Below are positions 1-8,148 of a stretch of DNA of 64,000 nucleotides, piece after piece. The notes under the pieces were generated by a model. It saw only the letters and a program-made list of their open reading frames with translations, was not told where the DNA came from and ran no database searches. The translations under genes were made by a program, and so were the position numbers. Position 1 is the first letter of the stretch. Each line of letters opens with the position of its first letter. The stretch is from Paraburkholderia sp. CNPSo 3272 (GTDB lineage: Bacteria; Pseudomonadota; Gammaproteobacteria; Burkholderiales; Burkholderiaceae): contig NZ_JAMBPQ010000003.1 in NCBI RefSeq assembly GCF_024206495.1, positions 354,426 through 418,425 on the forward strand. The letters run 5' to 3'.

Positions 1-996
1 TACGGCGAAATGCTGCTTGCACGCGCCTTCGTCGGCATCGGCGAAGCGGCTTATGGCAGCGTCGGGATTGCCGTTGTCCTAAGTATTTTTCCGGTGCGGC
101 TGCGCTCCACGATTACGGGCGCGTTCATGGCGGGCGGCGCGTTCGGCTCGGTGCTGGGCATGGGGCTCGGCGGAGCGGTGGCGGCGCAGCTTGGCTGGCG
201 CGCGGCGTTTGGCGCGATGGCGGCCATGGGGATCGTGCTGGTCGTGATCTATCGCCTCGTCGTCACGGAAAAGGGCCTCGCCCCGCTGCAGCCGGCAAAC
301 GTGAGCCGCGAGGCGAATGGCCTCGGGATGCGCATGAGCCTGCGCGCGCTGCTCAAGGGCTTGTTTTCCACGCGCTCCGTGGTGTGTGCATATGTGGGCA
401 GCGGCGTGCATCTGCTCGTGCCGGCGGCCGTATGGAGCTGGCTGCCGAGCTTCCTGAACCGCTACTACGGCATGGCCACCGGCAAGGCGGCCGGGACAGC
501 CGCCCTGTTCGTGCTCGTGACCGGCGTCGGCATGGTGGTGTGCGGCAACCTCGCGGACCGCTTCAGCAAGGATAACGGCGCGCGCAAATGGAGCATCGCC
601 GTTGCGTACTGCCTGATCTGCTTCGCGCTGCTCACGGTTGGCCTGCGCATGCCGGCGGGTTCGGCGCAGCTGGTCCTGATCGGCGCGGCCATGTTCTTCT
701 GCGCGGGCGCGGCGGGCCCCTCGGGCGCAATGGTGGCGAACCTCACGCCGCCCTCGATCCACGCCTCGGCGTTCGCTACGCTCACGCTGGCGAACAACCT
801 GCTCGGCCTTGCACCCGCCGCGGTGCTCACGGGCATGGCCGCCGACCATATCGGCCTGCTTTGCGCGCTGCAGCTCGTACCGTTTGCGCCGCTCGTGGCG
901 GCAGTGGTTTTCCTGATCGGCAAGCGTAATTACGCCGTCGATCTGGATCGTGTGAACGCACTGCGCGAAGAAGCCGGTGCTCACGCACAACGATGA
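1..996 (+). CDS. MFS transporter, C-terminal part (5' end cut by window)
   Basis: The reading frame is open from the first base of the window, so the true start lies upstream; 331 residues remain. The visible part starts within a conserved MFS stretch (LARAFVGIGEAAYGS, the intracellular-loop/TM4-TM5 type region) and then carries about eight hydrophobic helices separated by a basic central loop near residues 80-115. It is most like the Spinster/ExuT-like sugar- or acid-anion carriers of the inner membrane. It is followed after about 70 bases by an oxidoreductase and six more co-oriented enzyme genes, which suggests it imports the substrate of that pathway. Substrate cannot be read from the sequence. 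Confidence 0.85.
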   Translation, partial: YGEMLLARAFVGIGEAAYGSVGIAVVLSIFPVRLRSTITGAFMAGGAFGSVLGMGLGGAVAAQLGWRAAFGAMAAMGIVLVVIYRLVVTEKGLAPLQPANVSREANGLGMRMSLRALLKGLFSTRSVVCAYVGSGVHLLVPAAVWSWLPSFLNRYYGMATGKAAGTAALFVLVTGVGMVVCGNLADRFSKDNGARKWSIAVAYCLICFALLTVGLRMPAGSAQLVLIGAAMFFCAGAAGPSGAMVANLTPPSIHASAFATLTLANNLLGLAPAAVLTGMAADHIGLLCALQLVPFAPLVAAVVFLIGKRNYAVDLDRVNALREEAGAHAQR

Positions 997-1066
997 AATT
1001 GAACAGACAGTTCGAGTCGGCTTGAGTTCGAGTCGACGCGTTTGAGTAAAGGATAGGAGATTGAAC

Positions 1067-2047
1067 ATGGCGAAAGCAGTGCGCTTCCACAAAACCGGCG
1101 GTCCCGAAGTCTTGCGCTACGAGAGCGTCGAAGTGGGCGACCCCGGCCCCGGACAGGTCCGCCTGCGCCATGAGGCGGTCGGCCTGAATTTCGCGGACAC
1201 CTACTTCCGCTCCGGCCTGTACCCTGTCCCGCTGCCTGCTGGCATGGGCGTGGAAGCCGCGGGCGTGGTCGAGGCCGTGGGCCCCGAAGTGAGCAACGTC
1301 ACGGTGGGCGACCGCGTGACCTACACAGGCTTCATCAACACGCTCGGCGCGTACAGCACCGAACGCCTGGTTCCCGCAGCACCGCTCATCAAGCTGCCCG
1401 ACGCGATCGCGTGCGAAACGGCGGCCGGCATGACCATGCGAGGCCTCACTTCGTCGTACCTGATGCGCCGCATCCACGACTTCAAGGCGGGCGACACGAT
1501 CCTGCTGCATGCCGCGGCAGGCGGTGTCGGATTGATCGTCTCGCAGTGGGCGAAGCTGCTGGGCCTCACGGTGATCGGCACGGTATCGAACGAGGCGAAG
1601 GGCGAAGTGGCGCGTGCGCACGGCTGCGACCACATCGTCTACTACGGCCGCGAAGACGTCGCGAAGCGCGTGCGCCAACTGACGAACGGCGTGGGCGTGA
1701 ACGTGGTGTTCGACAGCGTGGGCAAAGATACCTTCGAGGCGTCGCTCGACTCGCTCAAGCGCCGCGGCCTGATGGTTTGCGTCGGCACGGCTTCCGGTCC
1801 GATTCCGCCGTTCAATCCGCAAATCCTCGCGATGAAGGGCTCGCTCTATCTCACGCGCCCGGCGCTGGCGGACTATATCGCCGACCCCGCGGAGAAGAAC
1901 GAGCTCGCCGGCGAGCTTTTCGGGCATGTCGCCGCGGGCCGCATCAAGATCGAACTGAACCAGCGTTACGCGCTGGAAGATGCGGTGCAGGCGCATCGCG
2001 ACCTCGAAGCACGCAAGACGACGGGGTCGTCGGTCTTCGTCATATGA
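1067..2047 (+). CDS. Quinone oxidoreductase-like zinc-free MDR family protein
   Basis: 326-residue medium-chain dehydrogenase/reductase of the QOR (zeta-crystallin) type, expected to reduce quinones or enones with NADPH in the cytoplasm. Visible marks are the N-terminal GroES-like fold (MAKAVRFHKTGGPEVL), the substrate/cofactor stretch AAGMTMRGLTSSYL and the nucleotide-binding motif HAAAGGVGLIVSQWAK near residues 147-162. There are no zinc-binding cysteines. I start at the ATG at 1067, which has a GGAGA 6 bases upstream; an in-frame TTG two codons earlier is less likely. The next gene begins 10 bases after the stop, so the two are probably co-transcribed. Confidence 0.9.
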   Translation: MAKAVRFHKTGGPEVLRYESVEVGDPGPGQVRLRHEAVGLNFADTYFRSGLYPVPLPAGMGVEAAGVVEAVGPEVSNVTVGDRVTYTGFINTLGAYSTERLVPAAPLIKLPDAIACETAAGMTMRGLTSSYLMRRIHDFKAGDTILLHAAAGGVGLIVSQWAKLLGLTVIGTVSNEAKGEVARAHGCDHIVYYGREDVAKRVRQLTNGVGVNVVFDSVGKDTFEASLDSLKRRGLMVCVGTASGPIPPFNPQILAMKGSLYLTRPALADYIADPAEKNELAGELFGHVAAGRIKIELNQRYALEDAVQAHRDLEARKTTGSSVFVI

Positions 2048-2057
2048 GGAGCGCAGC

Positions 2058-2906
2058 ATGAAAGTCGAACAACTGACCTATGCCATCGGCGCGGAATTGA
2101 CCGGCGTGAATCTCGCCGATGCCGTTCACGACGACGCTCTCTTTGCCGAGATTCGCGCGGCGCTGCTCAAGCACCGTGTGCTGTTCCTGCGCGATCAGAA
2201 CATCACGCGCACCGAACACGTGGCATTTGCGCGCCGCTTCGGCGAGCTGGAGGATCATCCGGTTGCGGGCAGCGACCCGGAGCATCCGGGCCTGGTGCGC
2301 ATCTACAAGACCCCGGACCAGCCCAACGACCGGTACGAAAACGCGTGGCACGCGGACGCCACCTGGCGCGAGGCGCCGCAGTTCGGCGCGGTGCTGCGCT
2401 GCGTGGAGTGCCCGCCCGTGGGCGGCGACACGATGTGGGCGAACATGGCGCTCGCCTACGATAAGCTGCCGGAACACGTGAAGGCGCAGATCGCCGGGCT
2501 GTATGCCCGCCATAGTATCGAGGCGAGCTTCGGCGCGGCCATGCCGATCGAGAAACGCCATGCCTTGAAGGCGCAGTTTCCCGATGCGGAACATCCGGTG
2601 GTGCGCACGCATCCGGAGACCGGCGAGAAAGTGCTGTTCGTGAGCGCATTCACGACGCACTTCACGAACTATCACACGCCCGAGCGCGTGCGCTTCGGGC
2701 AGGACGCCAACCCGGGCGCGGGCGACCTGCTGCGCTATCTCGTGAGCCAGGCCTATATTCCGGAGTACCAGGTACGCTGGCGATGGAAGCCGAACAGCTT
2801 CGCGATCTGGGACAACCGCAGCACCCAGCACTATGCGGTGATGGACTATCCGCCGTGCCACCGCAAGATGGAACGCGCTGGCATCATCGGTGACAAGCCT
2901 TACTGA
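2058..2906 (+). CDS. TauD/TfdA family Fe(II)/2-oxoglutarate dioxygenase
   Basis: 282-residue non-heme iron dioxygenase. TauD/TfdA enzymes use 2-oxoglutarate and O2 to hydroxylate a substrate, often releasing sulfite or cleaving an ether. The iron triad is visible: H98 and D100 in WHADATW and H258 in STQHYAVMDY, with the 2-oxoglutarate-binding arginine expected shortly after (CHRKMERAG). Length matches the family. A GAGGAGCGCAGC ribosome-binding region precedes the ATG, 10 bases after the preceding gene. The substrate is unknown; the neighbouring ligase, hydrolase and carrier suggest an organic acid or aryl ether rather than taurine, since no sulfonate transporter is present. Confidence 0.9.
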   Translation: MKVEQLTYAIGAELTGVNLADAVHDDALFAEIRAALLKHRVLFLRDQNITRTEHVAFARRFGELEDHPVAGSDPEHPGLVRIYKTPDQPNDRYENAWHADATWREAPQFGAVLRCVECPPVGGDTMWANMALAYDKLPEHVKAQIAGLYARHSIEASFGAAMPIEKRHALKAQFPDAEHPVVRTHPETGEKVLFVSAFTTHFTNYHTPERVRFGQDANPGAGDLLRYLVSQAYIPEYQVRWRWKPNSFAIWDNRSTQHYAVMDYPPCHRKMERAGIIGDKPY

Positions 2907-2928
2907 AGTGCGCAGGAGACCAAAGAAA

Positions 2929-3489
2929 ATGACGCTGAAGTCCACACCGACCATCCTGATGGTCCCGGGGTTGCGCGACCACGTGGCGGAGCACTGGCAA
3001 ACGCTGCTGCAGCACAAGCTGCCCAACGCGGCTTCGGTGCCTCCGCTCGAGCACGACAAGCTCAGTTGCGCGGCGCGCGTAGCGGCGCTCGACGCGGCGC
3101 TCGCGAAGATCGACGGTCCCGTCATTCTCGTGGCGCACAGTGCGGGCGTGATGATCACGGTGCATTGGGCGCAGCAGTACAGCCGCAAGATTCACGGCGC
3201 GCTGCTCGCCGCGCCGGCCGACCTCGAAACGCCGCTGCCGCCGGGTTACCCGCCATTCGAAGCACTGGCCGGGAACGGCTGGAACCCGATTCCGCGCAAG
3301 CCGCTGCCGTTCCCGAGCATCGTGGGCGCAAGCCGCAACGATCCGCTCGCGCGCTTCGAGCGCGTGGAGGCCATGGCGAAGGACTGGGGCAGCAGCCTCG
3401 TCGACCTGGGCGAAGTCGGTCACCTGAATCCCGCAGCGGGTTTTGGCGAATGGCCGATGGCGGAGATGTTGATTCATGAACTTGTCTGA
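2929..3489 (+). CDS. RBBP9/YdeN family alpha/beta hydrolase
   Basis: 186-residue small serine hydrolase of the RBBP9/YdeN family. The nucleophile elbow AHSAG (in ILVAHSAGVMITVHWAQ) carries the serine, and GHLN near the C-terminus (EVGHLNPAAGFGEWP) supplies the histidine; an Asp in SRNDPLARF fits the third position. The start chosen is the ATG at 2929 behind an AGGAG (bases 2914-2918); an upstream in-frame start would add 13 residues and lacks a binding site. It overlaps the next gene by 14 bases, so translation is probably coupled. Likely cleaves an ester or related bond in the same pathway. Confidence 0.87.
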   Translation: MTLKSTPTILMVPGLRDHVAEHWQTLLQHKLPNAASVPPLEHDKLSCAARVAALDAALAKIDGPVILVAHSAGVMITVHWAQQYSRKIHGALLAAPADLETPLPPGYPPFEALAGNGWNPIPRKPLPFPSIVGASRNDPLARFERVEAMAKDWGSSLVDLGEVGHLNPAAGFGEWPMAEMLIHELV

Positions 3490-4186
3490 TCAAAATTGGG
3501 CGGCGCAGGCGAGGCGCGACGCGGGCGAACCGCCCGTGCTGGCGATCGAAGCGTTCTTCGACTTCATCTGCCCGTGGTGCCTGATCGGCAAGCGCAATCT
3601 GGACGCAGCCCTCGCGCGTTTCGCGAATTCGCGGCCCGATGTGCGCGTGCGTGTGCAGTGGCGCTCGCACCAACTGCTGCCGTGGACGCCGCTCGAAGGC
3701 ATGCCGTATCAGGCGTTCTATCGCGACCGCCTGGGCAGCGCCGAAGCGGTGGCCGCACGGCGTGCGCAGGTGCAGCGCGCGGGGCGCGACGCGGATGTCG
3801 AGTTCGCGTTCGAGCGCATCGAACTGCTGCCGAACACCGGTGCGGCGCACGACCTCGTCACGTTTGCCGCCAGCCGCGGCACACGCGAACAGAGCGCGGC
3901 GCTGATCGACCGCGTGCTCAAGGCCTACTTCATGGAAGGCCAGAACATCGGCGATCACGCGGTGCTCGAGCGTCTGGGTCTCGAATGCGGCCTCGAGCGC
4001 GAGAGCCTGGTGGCGCACATTGCCGCATCGAAGCGCCTCGCGGACCCGACCGGTCGCCGCGCGCCCTACGCCGACCCGCAGGTGAACGGCGTGCCGTATT
4101 TCGTGTTCAACACGGGGTATTCGCTCTCGGGCGTGTATTCGCCGGTGGCGATGGCGGGCACGATGGCGCTGGCGGTAACGCACTGA
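3476..4186 (+). CDS. FrnE-like DsbA family oxidoreductase
   Basis: 236-residue thioredoxin-fold protein without a signal peptide, so cytoplasmic. The redox motif CPWC is at residues 32-35 (FDFICPWCLIGKRNL) and the cis-Pro loop appears as NGVPYFVFN near residue 205. This is the FrnE/2-hydroxychromene-2-carboxylate isomerase branch of DsbA proteins, which act as polyketide or aromatic-compound isomerases or as cytosolic thiol oxidoreductases. The start overlaps the hydrolase gene by 14 bases. In this catabolic context a glutathione- or thiol-dependent isomerisation is plausible, but the CPWC pair is more typical of redox members. Confidence 0.88.
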   Translation: MNLSDQNWAAQARRDAGEPPVLAIEAFFDFICPWCLIGKRNLDAALARFANSRPDVRVRVQWRSHQLLPWTPLEGMPYQAFYRDRLGSAEAVAARRAQVQRAGRDADVEFAFERIELLPNTGAAHDLVTFAASRGTREQSAALIDRVLKAYFMEGQNIGDHAVLERLGLECGLERESLVAHIAASKRLADPTGRRAPYADPQVNGVPYFVFNTGYSLSGVYSPVAMAGTMALAVTH

Positions 4187-4216
4187 GGCGAGTGAAGGAA
4201 GTCGAGGGGAACGGGA

Positions 4217-4549
4217 ATGACACGTGAAGTAGCGGTCGGCACGGCCGACGAGCTTGCGCCGGGCCAGCGCAAGCTGGTTTTCGTCGATGGCCGCAGCATC
4301 GTTCTGTTCAACATCGAAGGACGGCTGCACGCGATCGACAATTCGTGTCCCCACAACGGTGCCTCGCTCGCGAGCGGTCCGCTCGAAGGTTGCATGGTGC
4401 GCTGTCCGGCGCACGGACTGCGCTTCGACGTGCGCAGCGGCTGCATGCCTGGCGCGGGCGGACTAAAGCTCACGACATTTCCTGTGCGCGCCGTGCAAGG
4501 AAAGCTGCTGGTGAGTGTTATGGAAACGCCGGCTTCCAGCGAGGCATAG
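4217..4549 (+). CDS. Rieske-type [2Fe-2S] ferredoxin
   Basis: 110-residue single-domain Rieske protein. The cluster ligands are C44/H46 (SCPHNG) and C63/H66 (RCPAHG), giving the C-x-H-x16-C-x2-H pattern. It has no transmembrane segment, so it resembles the NirD-like or aromatic-dioxygenase ferredoxins that carry electrons to an oxygenase. No Rieske oxygenase large subunit is present in the window; the only oxygenase next to it is the 2-oxoglutarate enzyme, which does not need a ferredoxin. A GAGGGGAACGGGA stretch lies just upstream of the ATG. Confidence 0.88.
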   Translation: MTREVAVGTADELAPGQRKLVFVDGRSIVLFNIEGRLHAIDNSCPHNGASLASGPLEGCMVRCPAHGLRFDVRSGCMPGAGGLKLTTFPVRAVQGKLLVSVMETPASSEA

Positions 4550-4608
4550 CCGCGCGGCAGCGCATTGAAGAACCGCATATGTACAAGAGTCACTTAGGAT
4601 AGCAAACC

Positions 4609-6240
4609 ATGCAAGGTCTGATGATGGAGCAGCCGCTTCTGGTCGCTTCGCTGCTCGAGCACGCAGAACGCCATCACGGCGCGCGGGAAATCGTCTCGCG
4701 CCGCGTGGAAGGCGACATTCACCGCTACCGCTATCAGGATCTCGCGCAGCGCGCGCGCCGCATGGCGAATGCGCTGTCGAGCCTCGTCATTGCGACGGGC
4801 GAGCGCGTCGCGACGCTGGCATGGAACGGCTACCGGCACATGGAGCTGTACTTCGCGGTATCGGGTTCGGGCGCCGTGCTCCATACGCTGAATCCGCGCC
4901 TGCATGCCGACCAGCTCGTGTACATCATCGAGCATGCGCACGACCGCGTGATCTTCTTCGATCTCACATTCCTGCCGCTCGTCGAAAGCGTCGCCTCGCG
5001 CGTGACGACCCCGAAGTTCTTCATTGCCATGACCGATCGCGCACATATGCCGCGCAACCATCGCCTTGGATCGAGACTGCTCTGCTACGAGGACCTGATC
5101 GACAATCACAAGGACGACTTCGAATGGCCCTTGCTCGATGAAAACAGCGCCTCGTCGCTCTGCTATACGTCGGGCACGACCGGCAATCCGAAAGGCGTGC
5201 TCTATAGCCACCGCTCGACGCTGCTGCACACCTACGCGGCGGCGCTGCCCGATGCGCTGAACTGCTCGGCGCGCGACGCGATCCTGCCAGTGGTGCCGAT
5301 GTTCCATGTGAATGCGTGGGGCCTGCCGTACATAGCCTGCATGACCGGTGCGAAGCTCGTGTTTCCGGGCCCGGCGCTCGATGGCATGTCGCTCTATCAA
5401 CTGATCGAGGAAGAGCAGGTCACCGTGTCGGCTGGCGTTCCCACTGTCTGGCAGGGGCTGCTTTCGCACGTCGAGTCGGTAGCGGCTTCGTTCTCCTCCA
5501 TGCGCCGCACGGTCATCGGCGGCGCGCCGTGCCCGACCGCGATGACCCAGGCGTTCCAGAAGCGCTATCACGTCGACGTGCTGCACGCGTGGGGCATGAC
5601 GGAGCTGAGCCCGGTTGGCACGGTCTGCAGCTTCAAGGCGCGCCAGACCGGGCTGGCCGAAGGCGAGCGCTATGCTCTGCAGGCGAAACAGGGGCGCTCG
5701 GTGTTCGGCATCGACATGAGGATCGTCGACGCCGCGGGGGAGGAACTGCCCTGGGACGGCAGCGCAGCGGGCGACCTGCAAGTGCGCGGCCACTGGGTCG
5801 CGAGCGACTACTTTGGCGGCGACTACGCCTCGCCCCTACAGGACGGCTGGTTCCCGACCGGCGACGTGGCGAAGATCGATGCCGACGGTTTCATGCAGAT
5901 GGTGGATCGCAGCAAGGACGTCATCAAGTCGGGCGGCGAGTGGATCAGTTCCGCCGACATTGAAAATGTCGCGAGCCTGCACCCCGAAGTCGCGACGGCG
6001 GTGTGCATTGCGGCGCGCCACCCGAAATGGGACGAGCGGCCGCTCTTGCTGATCGTGAAGAAGCCGGGTAGCGCGCTCGAAGCCGGCGACCTGCTCACGT
6101 TCTTCGACGGGCGCGTAGCGAAATGGTGGAAACCCGACGCCGTCATGTTCATCGACGCCGTGCCGATCGGCGCGACGGGCAAGGTGCTCAAGAACCAGTT
6201 GCGCGATTTATACGGCGGCCACTATTTGCAAGCTGGTTAA
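4609..6240 (+). CDS. AMP-dependent fatty-acid/aryl-acid CoA ligase
   Basis: 543-residue ANL-superfamily adenylating enzyme. The ATP/AMP P-loop YTSGTTGNPKG is at about residues 186-196; HAWGMTELSP and the GWFPTGDVAKID motif follow, and the C-terminal catalytic lysine region GATGKVLKNQLR is intact. It should activate a carboxylic acid as an acyl-AMP and then an acyl-CoA in the cytoplasm; sequence style fits medium/long-chain fatty acyl-CoA ligases. The ATG at 4609 follows an AGGAT. It lies 59 bases after the Rieske gene and probably performs the CoA-activation step of the same pathway. Confidence 0.93.
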   Translation: MQGLMMEQPLLVASLLEHAERHHGAREIVSRRVEGDIHRYRYQDLAQRARRMANALSSLVIATGERVATLAWNGYRHMELYFAVSGSGAVLHTLNPRLHADQLVYIIEHAHDRVIFFDLTFLPLVESVASRVTTPKFFIAMTDRAHMPRNHRLGSRLLCYEDLIDNHKDDFEWPLLDENSASSLCYTSGTTGNPKGVLYSHRSTLLHTYAAALPDALNCSARDAILPVVPMFHVNAWGLPYIACMTGAKLVFPGPALDGMSLYQLIEEEQVTVSAGVPTVWQGLLSHVESVAASFSSMRRTVIGGAPCPTAMTQAFQKRYHVDVLHAWGMTELSPVGTVCSFKARQTGLAEGERYALQAKQGRSVFGIDMRIVDAAGEELPWDGSAAGDLQVRGHWVASDYFGGDYASPLQDGWFPTGDVAKIDADGFMQMVDRSKDVIKSGGEWISSADIENVASLHPEVATAVCIAARHPKWDERPLLLIVKKPGSALEAGDLLTFFDGRVAKWWKPDAVMFIDAVPIGATGKVLKNQLRDLYGGHYLQAG

Positions 6241-6263
6241 GGCCACTGGTCACAGAGTTTCAT

Positions 6264-6305
6264 TCAGGCAATACCCTTCAGGCAATCCCCATCAGGCAAC
6301 AACAA
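6264..6305 (+). repeat. Three 14-base direct repeats upstream of porin
   Basis: TCAGGCAA recurs at 6264, 6278 and 6292, exactly 14 bases apart, in the 109-base gap before the porin. The copies diverge after the core (ATACCC, TCCCCA, CAACAA). This may be a regulator-binding array or chance slippage; nothing in the sequence decides. Confidence 0.35.
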
Positions 6306-6349
6306 AAGGCGCCGGGACCACCCGGCAGCCACACACACGGAGAGAGGCA

Positions 6350-7501
6350 ATGAAATTGAAGTTCGGCAGCGTGGCAGCGCTGGTCCTGTTCGCCAGCACG
6401 GCGCATGCGCAATCGTCGGTCACGCTTTATGGCGTGGTAGACACCGGTGTGCTGTACCAGAGCACTTCGGCCGCGAACTTTTCAGGGACTGCGAAGAATC
6501 TGGGGAGCGTCTGGCAACTCAAGGACGGCGGCATCTTTTCGAGCATCTGGGGTTTGAAGGGAACCGAGGACATCGGCGGCGGCTACAAGATCAACTTCAA
6601 GCTGCAAGGGTCGTTCACGTCGAACAACGGCAAGCCGGGCCTGTCCGACACGCCGGGCGTAACGGCGCTGTTCAACCAGATCACGACCATCGGCGGATCG
6701 GGTTGGTTCGGTTCGATCGACGCGGGCCGGCAGATCATCCCGATGATCTACGCGATGGCGGACACGGACGTACGCGGCGCGCAGTACTTCGGCAGTATTC
6801 TCACCGCGTGGCTGGGCCTCAATCAGGCGGCCGGCTGGCCGGGCACGAGCACGAACGCGCCAATCGGCGCGCTCTATGACAGCAACGCGATCGTCTATAA
6901 CTCGCCAAAGTTCTATGGCGCATCGCTTGCGCTCGAGTACGCGCCGGGTGGCGTGCCCGGGCGGTTCCAGGGCGGCACCCGCGAGTCGGCCGTGCTCAAG
7001 TACTCGAACTACGGCCTGAACCTGGCCGGCGTCTACTACAGCGGGCACGACACCAACCCGTACGCGGGCACTTACCCGACGACGCCGGCCGCGCCGGCGA
7101 CCGGCCGCAACAACAACAATTTCTATTATGTCGGCGCGATGTACACGATCAGCGGATTCTCGATATCCGGCTCGTTCAGCTCGTCCAACGCGTCCAGCCT
7201 GTTCACCAAAGCGACCTATAACTTCGAAATGATCTCGGCTGGCCTGGGTTACCAGTTCAGCCCGGTCTTCAAGGTCACTTCGGGCTACTACTATTTGAAG
7301 GACCGCAACAACTCGGCGAACCATTCGAGCGAAGTCGCCGTGGGGGCCGAATATAACCTCTCGAAGGCGACCAGGGCTTATGCCCAGGTCGGCTACGTCA
7401 GCAACAAGGGGACCATGAACCAGACGATCATCTACGGTGCGCCGGTCGCGCCGGGCCAGTCGACGACCGCGGCGATGGTGGGGATTCGTCACGCGTTCTG
7501 A
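6350..7501 (+). CDS. Gram-negative porin (OmpC/Omp32-like)
   Basis: 383-residue outer-membrane general porin. It opens with a signal peptide ending in STAHAQ, then the family signature SSVTLYGVVDTGVLY, the SRWGLKG-like segment SSIWGLKGTEDIGGGYKINFKLQGSF, alternating beta strands throughout, and the terminal phenylalanine (GIRHAF) used by the BAM complex. A GGAGAGAGG binding site precedes the ATG. It is 109 bases after the CoA ligase and 33 bases before a BON protein. As in other Burkholderiaceae catabolic clusters, it probably admits the pathway substrate across the outer membrane. Confidence 0.93.
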   Translation: MKLKFGSVAALVLFASTAHAQSSVTLYGVVDTGVLYQSTSAANFSGTAKNLGSVWQLKDGGIFSSIWGLKGTEDIGGGYKINFKLQGSFTSNNGKPGLSDTPGVTALFNQITTIGGSGWFGSIDAGRQIIPMIYAMADTDVRGAQYFGSILTAWLGLNQAAGWPGTSTNAPIGALYDSNAIVYNSPKFYGASLALEYAPGGVPGRFQGGTRESAVLKYSNYGLNLAGVYYSGHDTNPYAGTYPTTPAAPATGRNNNNFYYVGAMYTISGFSISGSFSSSNASSLFTKATYNFEMISAGLGYQFSPVFKVTSGYYYLKDRNNSANHSSEVAVGAEYNLSKATRAYAQVGYVSNKGTMNQTIIYGAPVAPGQSTTAAMVGIRHAF

Positions 7502-7534
7502 TCCTCATAAACTCAAGAAGAAACGGAGCAATTC

Positions 7535-7912
7535 ATGAAGAAGACCACGGTAGCTGGATTGGCGATCGCGACGCTCGTCGCGGCGGCTTCCATGAGTGCG
7601 TGGGCGCAGGGTGACGCGAGCACGCCAGCGGGGGCACAGGCGGCGTCCGCGACGGCGGCGGCCCCGGCGGTACCCACGGACAGGCAGGCAAATCGCGCCA
7701 TGCGCCGCAAGGTGTATGCGGCCATCGGGAAGGACAAGTCGATCAACGCGGGCAACATCAGCGTCGGGGCCAAGGGTAGCGCGATTACGCTGAACGGGAC
7801 CGTTTCGGACACCGCGCAGATCGCCAGGGTCGAGGAGATCGCGAGGGGCGTGCCCGGTGTGACGTCGGTGACCAACAAGCTGACGGTCAAGAAGTCTTTC
7901 GGCGGCATGTAA
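7535..7912 (+). CDS. BON domain periplasmic protein
   Basis: 125-residue protein with a signal peptide (cleavage near MSAWAQ), an Ala-rich linker (residues 25-50) and one BON domain (about residues 55-122: MRRKVYAAIGKDKSINAGN through GVTSVTNKL). BON domains, as in OsmY, bind phospholipid or envelope components and are common stress proteins. Start is the ATG behind CGGAGC. The gene sits 33 bases after the porin and may be in the same transcript. The closest downstream signal is the terminator at 8113-8148. Confidence 0.88.
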   Translation: MKKTTVAGLAIATLVAAASMSAWAQGDASTPAGAQAASATAAAPAVPTDRQANRAMRRKVYAAIGKDKSINAGNISVGAKGSAITLNGTVSDTAQIARVEEIARGVPGVTSVTNKLTVKKSFGGM

Positions 7913-8017
7913 GCCGCCACAAGAGGCGCGGAGTGCGGCGAGGCCGGGAGTCCCCCTGGTCGCGCCGCGCTTCGCCCAGCAGCACAGAGGTGGAATTCAG
8001 CCGGCCTCTTGCTGCTA

Positions 8018-8148
8018 CTCCGGACTGCTAACAACAATCCGGAGCGTCGATCAGACTCGTGTTCAGGCGCGAGTCTGGAGGCGTGAGTTCGACGTTAGAG
8101 TCGGAGCGTTTTATCGCCGTTTCGCGAGTGCGGAACGGCGATTTTTTT
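8018..8148 (+). ncRNA. Possible structured small RNA or 3' UTR
   Basis: Three hairpins follow each other after the BON gene: 7-bp arms CTCCGGA/TCCGGAG (8018-8024, 8038-8044), 8-bp arms CAGACTCG/CGAGTCTG (8052-8059, 8070-8077) and the terminator stem at 8113-8141. No convincing reading frame covers 7913-8146. This could be the processed 3' end of the porin/BON transcript or an independent small RNA; I see no clear promoter within it. Confidence 0.35.
8113..8148 (+). terminator. Strong rho-independent terminator
   Basis: A 10-bp stem, ATCGCCGTTT pairing with GAACGGCGAT (one G-T wobble; 8113-8122 with 8132-8141), is followed by seven T residues (8142-8148). It works on the + strand and its T tract overlaps the stop codon of the convergent DUF2182 gene. 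It most likely ends the porin/BON transcript. Confidence 0.8.

Noticed and set aside
1009..1035. AGTTCGAGTCG repeated 16 bases apart between the MFS and quinone reductase genes
   Set aside because: Two short copies in a 70-base gap with no symmetry; not enough to call a regulatory site.
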